Shown here: positions 44,614-47,138 of the stretch, piece after piece
How positions within the stretch are numbered: the first letter of the stretch is position 1
Layout of the letters: each line of letters opens with the position of its first letter
IMG/VR virus record: IMGVR_UViG_3300048839_000431
Span: 1 to 47,138 of that record
Length of the DNA: 47,138 bases
Strand: one strand, 5' to 3'
Origin: a virus
Position numbers and translations under genes: made by a program
The notes under the pieces: generated by a model
Database searches by the model: none
Told to the model about the DNA's origin: nothing
What the model saw: the letters and a program-made list of their open reading frames with translations, nothing else

Positions 44614-45675
44614 GATGTCGGTCCTTTCAGTGGTCGGTGGATCCGCGGGCGCATCACCGGCGACCGCTGGGCAATTCCCTTCGACCCGCGCGTCACCGGC
44701 GCAGGCCTCGGGCACGGAGGCAGCATCGGCGTCGGCGCGGGGGCCCCGGGCGCTGCGGCGCTTCGGAGATCCCGGGCGGCGCGTCACGCTGCCGGGGTCA
44801 GCGGCCATCTGGGCCACCAGCGCGTCGAGCGTGGAAACACCGTCCACGAGCCCCGCGTCGATGGCCTGCTGGCCGATGAAGACACGGCCATCGGCCATGT
44901 CAGAGAGCACCTGTTCGGTCGACACGCCGCGGTGCTGGGCCACGGCATCGACGAACAGGCTGTAGTAGTAGTCGACCTGCGCCTGCATGTAGGCGCGGCC
45001 CTCTTCCGTGAGGGGGCCGGCATCACTGGCGATCCGCTTGTAGGCCCCGGCGGTGATCTCGGTCACGTCGGGCCGGTTGGCGTTGATGTGGCGGGCGACG
45101 ACGCCGATCGAGCCCACCATCACGGTGGGGCCGGAGTTGTAGACCGCCCCAGCGGCGCTGCCGATCCAGTACGCGGCCGAGGCCATCAGGCCGTCGGTGT
45201 GGGCGACGATGGGCTTGGTGTCGCGCGCTGCGAAGACCTGGGCGGCCAGGTCGGGCGAGCCGAAGACGGAGCCGCCGGGGCTGTCGATGGCCAGCACGAT
45301 GGCCGAGACCCGCGGGTCCGCCATGGCGGTGGCCAGATCTCGTTGCAGCAGCTGCGCAGAGGCGCCGCCGCTGATTTGGGTCATGAGGTTCGCCTTGGGC
45401 GAGATGACACCCTGCACTGGCAGGACAGCGACGCCGTCGACCACATCGAAACTACGCTGCTGATTGGCCAATGGCCGGCCGATGCTGGCCTCGACGGCGC
45501 GCAGGTCGATTTTTTCGCCACGCAGGTGCGTGCAGTAGACCGCCTGCAGTTCGTCGAGCATGGCAGGCGTGAGCGCCCAGGGGCCCACGACCAGGTCGAA
45601 CAGGCGCGAGGCGCCGTGAGCAGGCCCAAAGGACGAACCCCGCCGGGTGGCGGGGCTCTGGAGGGAGACATTCAT
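44230..45675 (-). CDS. Prohead protease, S49 (lambda gpC-like) with scaffold domain
   Basis: The product is 481 aa. The S49 fold has IVLAIDSPGGSVFGSPDLAA. The nucleophile is Ser166 (DGLMASAAYWIG) and the general base Lys213 (GAYKRIASDAGPLTEEG). After ~residue 290 comes a linker and a C-terminal scaffold-like helical region with QALPGHEALIDRLAMDGRTT. The internal start at 44613 makes a separate scaffold, as with lambda C/Nu3. It processes the prohead before packaging. Confidence 0.9.
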   Translation of the reverse strand: MNVSLQSPATRRGSSFGPAHGASRLFDLVVGPWALTPAMLDELQAVYCTHLRGEKIDLRAVEASIGRPLANQQRSFDVVDGVAVLPVQGVISPKANLMTQISGGASAQLLQRDLATAMADPRVSAIVLAIDSPGGSVFGSPDLAAQVFAARDTKPIVAHTDGLMASAAYWIGSAAGAVYNSGPTVMVGSIGVVARHINANRPDVTEITAGAYKRIASDAGPLTEEGRAYMQAQVDYYYSLFVDAVAQHRGVSTEQVLSDMADGRVFIGQQAIDAGLVDGVSTLDALVAQMAADPGSVTRRPGSPKRRSARGPRADADAASVPEACAGDARVEGNCPAVAGDAPADPPTTERTDIMPPADANLTRESLECDHAPLMAALRSDFLAEGAAQERARIDAVRQQALPGHEALIDRLAMDGRTTGPEAAAAVLAAERTARQAAAAAHQADAPAPAPAAAAPSDAPRDARSIAKSAVALLDGIRPTK

Positions 45676-45684
45676 GTTGCGTCC

Positions 45685-45918
45685 TCAATGCACGAGTAGG
45701 CCCAGCAGGACCAACTCTTCCTCTTCGCGGCGGCGCCGCTTTGGCCGGCGGCCCGGGTCCGCCGGCACAACAAACACAGCGCCCGATCCACCGGTACCAG
45801 CGGCGATGTGGATCGGATACGGCCCGAACTCAATCGCCGCGAACCCCTGCACCGCCGCAGCGCGCGCGCCCAGGCCTGCCCCGACGCCCTGCGTGGCGAT
45901 CGAGCGATGGTTGAGCAT
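45685..45918 (-). CDS. Small hypothetical protein before the protease
   Basis: The product is 77 aa: MLNHRSIATQGVGAGLGARA, AAIEFGPYPIHIAAGTGGSG, then a charged GRRPKRRRREEEELVLLGLL tail. Its start is 3 nt after the upstream stop. No family recognised. Part of the block between the LRR gene and the protease. Confidence 0.55.
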   Translation of the reverse strand: MLNHRSIATQGVGAGLGARAAAVQGFAAIEFGPYPIHIAAGTGGSGAVFVVPADPGRRPKRRRREEEELVLLGLLVH

Positions 45919-45920
45919 GG

Positions 45921-46277
45921 TCAGACCCGCTCGACCGTGACCGTGCCGCCGGCCTCGATGATGGACTGCGAGACGCTACCGGCCGTGCGGCTGGTGGGCG
46001 TGACGACGAGGGGCACGCCGGGCAGGAGGGCGTGCAGGCCGGCGAGGTCGGTGATCCACGGCAGCGCCGCGTGGATCGCCACCAGCGTCTGCTCGGCCGT
46101 CAGCCCGTTGGCCAGCACGTGGGCCCACACATCCGTCGCGACGCGCGACACCTGGCGCACTGTCGGCGCGTGCCCTGTGATCGCGATCGTGCCGACGCCA
46201 GGGGTAACCGCGTGGGTGACCCACACCAGCTCGGTGCTGGCCGGCGGCGTGCCGAGCGGGTGGATTCCGTAGGTCAC
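45921..46277 (-). CDS. Hypothetical protein
   Basis: The product is 118 aa: TYGIHPLGTPPASTELVWVT, GVGTIAITGHAPTVRQVSRV, then LTAEQTLVAIHAALPWITDL and a beta end SVSQSIIEAGGTVTVERV. Compact alpha/beta layout. It lies in the block between the LRR gene and the protease; possibly a virion accessory. Confidence 0.55.
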   Translation of the reverse strand: MTYGIHPLGTPPASTELVWVTHAVTPGVGTIAITGHAPTVRQVSRVATDVWAHVLANGLTAEQTLVAIHAALPWITDLAGLHALLPGVPLVVTPTSRTAGSVSQSIIEAGGTVTVERV

Positions 46278-46283
46278 GGGGGA

Positions 46284-46754
46284 TTACCCGGCGAGTTCTG
46301 CCGCCTGCATCGCTCGCGCCGCTCCGAACAACGCATCGACCGATTTCTCATCCATCCCCTTGACAGCGGCGATGATGGCCACTAGCGGATTGTCGCGGTG
46401 GATCTCCGGCGCACGGTGCCACGACAGGATCGCCACTGGCTTATGCGTGTCGGGCATCACCTCGGGCGGCAGGGCCTGGATGATGGCCTCGATAGCGGCG
46501 TCCATCTGCGACGGCGTTTTGACGTCGGGGCCGAGCATCCCGCTTGCCAAGATCGCAGCCGCCCCGAACCGGAACGGCACGACATCGACGGATGTTTGCA
46601 GCAGCGGAATAGCGGCGTCCAGATCAGGCGCCCACCACCAGCCGTCGACCGGGTAGGTGTGCGCAGCGTGGTCGTCCTCGGTGAGCGTGTGGCCTGGGCC
46701 GTAGACACTGCCCGCCGTGATGATTGTGTCGCGCTCGCGCTTGAAGAATGGCAT
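46284..46754 (-). CDS. Hypothetical protein following the LRR gene
   Basis: The product is 156 aa: DTIITAGSVYGPGHTLTEDD, HTYPVDGWWWAPDLDAAIPL, then SQMDAAIEAIIQALPPEVMP and a C-terminal helical part. The start is 3 nt after the LRR stop. It may be a fibre-assembly or chaperone-like partner for the LRR protein, but this is inferred from position only. Confidence 0.55.
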   Translation of the reverse strand: MPFFKRERDTIITAGSVYGPGHTLTEDDHAAHTYPVDGWWWAPDLDAAIPLLQTSVDVVPFRFGAAAILASGMLGPDVKTPSQMDAAIEAIIQALPPEVMPDTHKPVAILSWHRAPEIHRDNPLVAIIAAVKGMDEKSVDALFGAARAMQAAELAG

Positions 46755-46757
46755 ATC

Positions 46758-47138
46758 TCAACTCCCGGCAACGGTCCAGCCCTTGGCCGTCGCGATAGAT
46801 GGGGTGTCGCCGCTAGTGCCTGGGTTGCCGGTCACAGTGAGGGTCTTGCCAGTAACCGTTGGCAATGCGGTATAGAGCGCATCCAGTGCCGCGGCGTCGA
46901 AGTTGCATGAGGCGATGGAGAAAGATTCGGGGATTGCCATGCCATCGGCCGCTTGCAGGGACGTACATCCGCTAAATGCGCTCGTCGTCGTTGTGCATGC
47001 CGCCAACGTCATGCCAGCTGGCAGCGACTGCAGCGAGGCGCAGCCGTAGAGCATGCTGCTCGCGTTGGTCACCGCGCCCAACGTCATGCCAGCAGGCAGC
47101 GACTGCAGCGAGGAGCAGTTGTAGAGCATGCCGCTCGC
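46758..47138 (-). CDS. BspA-like LRR protein, C-terminal part (continues from the left edge)
   Basis: This is the 3' portion of the LRR gene that begins at 787. It holds at least two more 25-residue repeats (LQSLPAGMTLGAV, with LAACTTTTSAFSGC as a diverged copy), then a cap with ALDALYTALPTVTGKTLT, and ends TVAGS-stop. Frame positions at 47138 and at 94 are both first codon bases, so joining the two ends over their 73-nt identical overlap keeps one open frame. The exact number of repeats is unknown because the window is cut inside near-identical repeats. Confidence 0.75.
   Translation of the reverse strand, partial: ASGMLYNCSSLQSLPAGMTLGAVTNASSMLYGCASLQSLPAGMTLAACTTTTSAFSGCTSLQAADGMAIPESFSIASCNFDAAALDALYTALPTVTGKTLTVTGNPGTSGDTPSIATAKGWTVAGS
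47000..47138. repeat. 75-bp tandem repeats coding LRR units (right end)
   Basis: Copies begin at 47010 and 47085 with the same 75-bp period as at the left edge. The last 73 bases are identical to 22-94, which indicates circularity, circular permutation, or an assembly break in the repeat. Confidence 0.9.

Overview
The window is a nearly complete temperate tailed-phage genome with lambda/HK97-type head genes and siphovirus-like tail genes. Its GC-rich coding, frequent GTG starts, 4-nt ATGA/GTGA gene overlaps, and an attP core matching the 3' half of a tRNA-His(GTG) gene point to a beta-proteobacterial host, probably Burkholderiales (inference). The attP core is intact with phage genes on both sides, and the window ends overlap in frame within a tandem repeat. 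This suggests a circular or circularly permuted virion molecule rather than an integrated prophage.

Layout. (i) 13,744 down to 1 and 47,138 down to 26,234, minus strand: one continuous series reading early regulator (Cro-like), CII-like protein, DnaB-N/RepA-type helicase, an origin-like GGGACA repeat array inside a gene, PLD-like protein, terminases, portal, a fibre/LRR block that crosses the window ends, prohead protease with nested scaffold, decoration and major capsid proteins, tail genes, then holin/lysozyme/Rz/Rz1 and a Cys-rich exported protein. (ii) 14,089-17,670, plus strand: CI-like repressor and a rightward operon of small proteins plus a dNMP kinase. Both promoters carry the same TAAGGCGnCGCCTTA operator and a TATCAT -10. 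(iii) 17,671-23,503, plus strand: an integron. Nine gene cassettes, the first an orphan DNA methyltransferase, are separated by eight attC sites and followed by a full-length integron integrase (IntI). (iv) 23,500-24,965: an excisionase-type HTH gene and the phage integrase, with attP inside the integrase 3' end. (v) 25,402-26,229: a short plus-strand operon behind a strong promoter with its own palindromic operator.

The most exciting content is the phage-borne integron. Eight attC sites fold with the same extrahelical-base pattern. In eight of nine cassettes the R'' box is the exact complement of the R' box at that cassette's own start, including one non-consensus pair (GTTGTGC/GCACAAC), as expected if each cassette once existed as a circle. 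The IntI has all catalytic residues and the IntI-specific insert. The layout is unusual: IntI lies at the distal end of the array, co-oriented with it, overlaps the excisionase-type gene by 4 nt, and has no obvious attI next to it. Two further cassette-like genes with decayed attC remnants sit on the minus strand downstream of the terminase. I infer that this phage can acquire and shuffle small accessory genes (methyltransferase, zinc-ribbon, MazG-like and unknown proteins) by integron recombination and spread them by infection and lysogeny.
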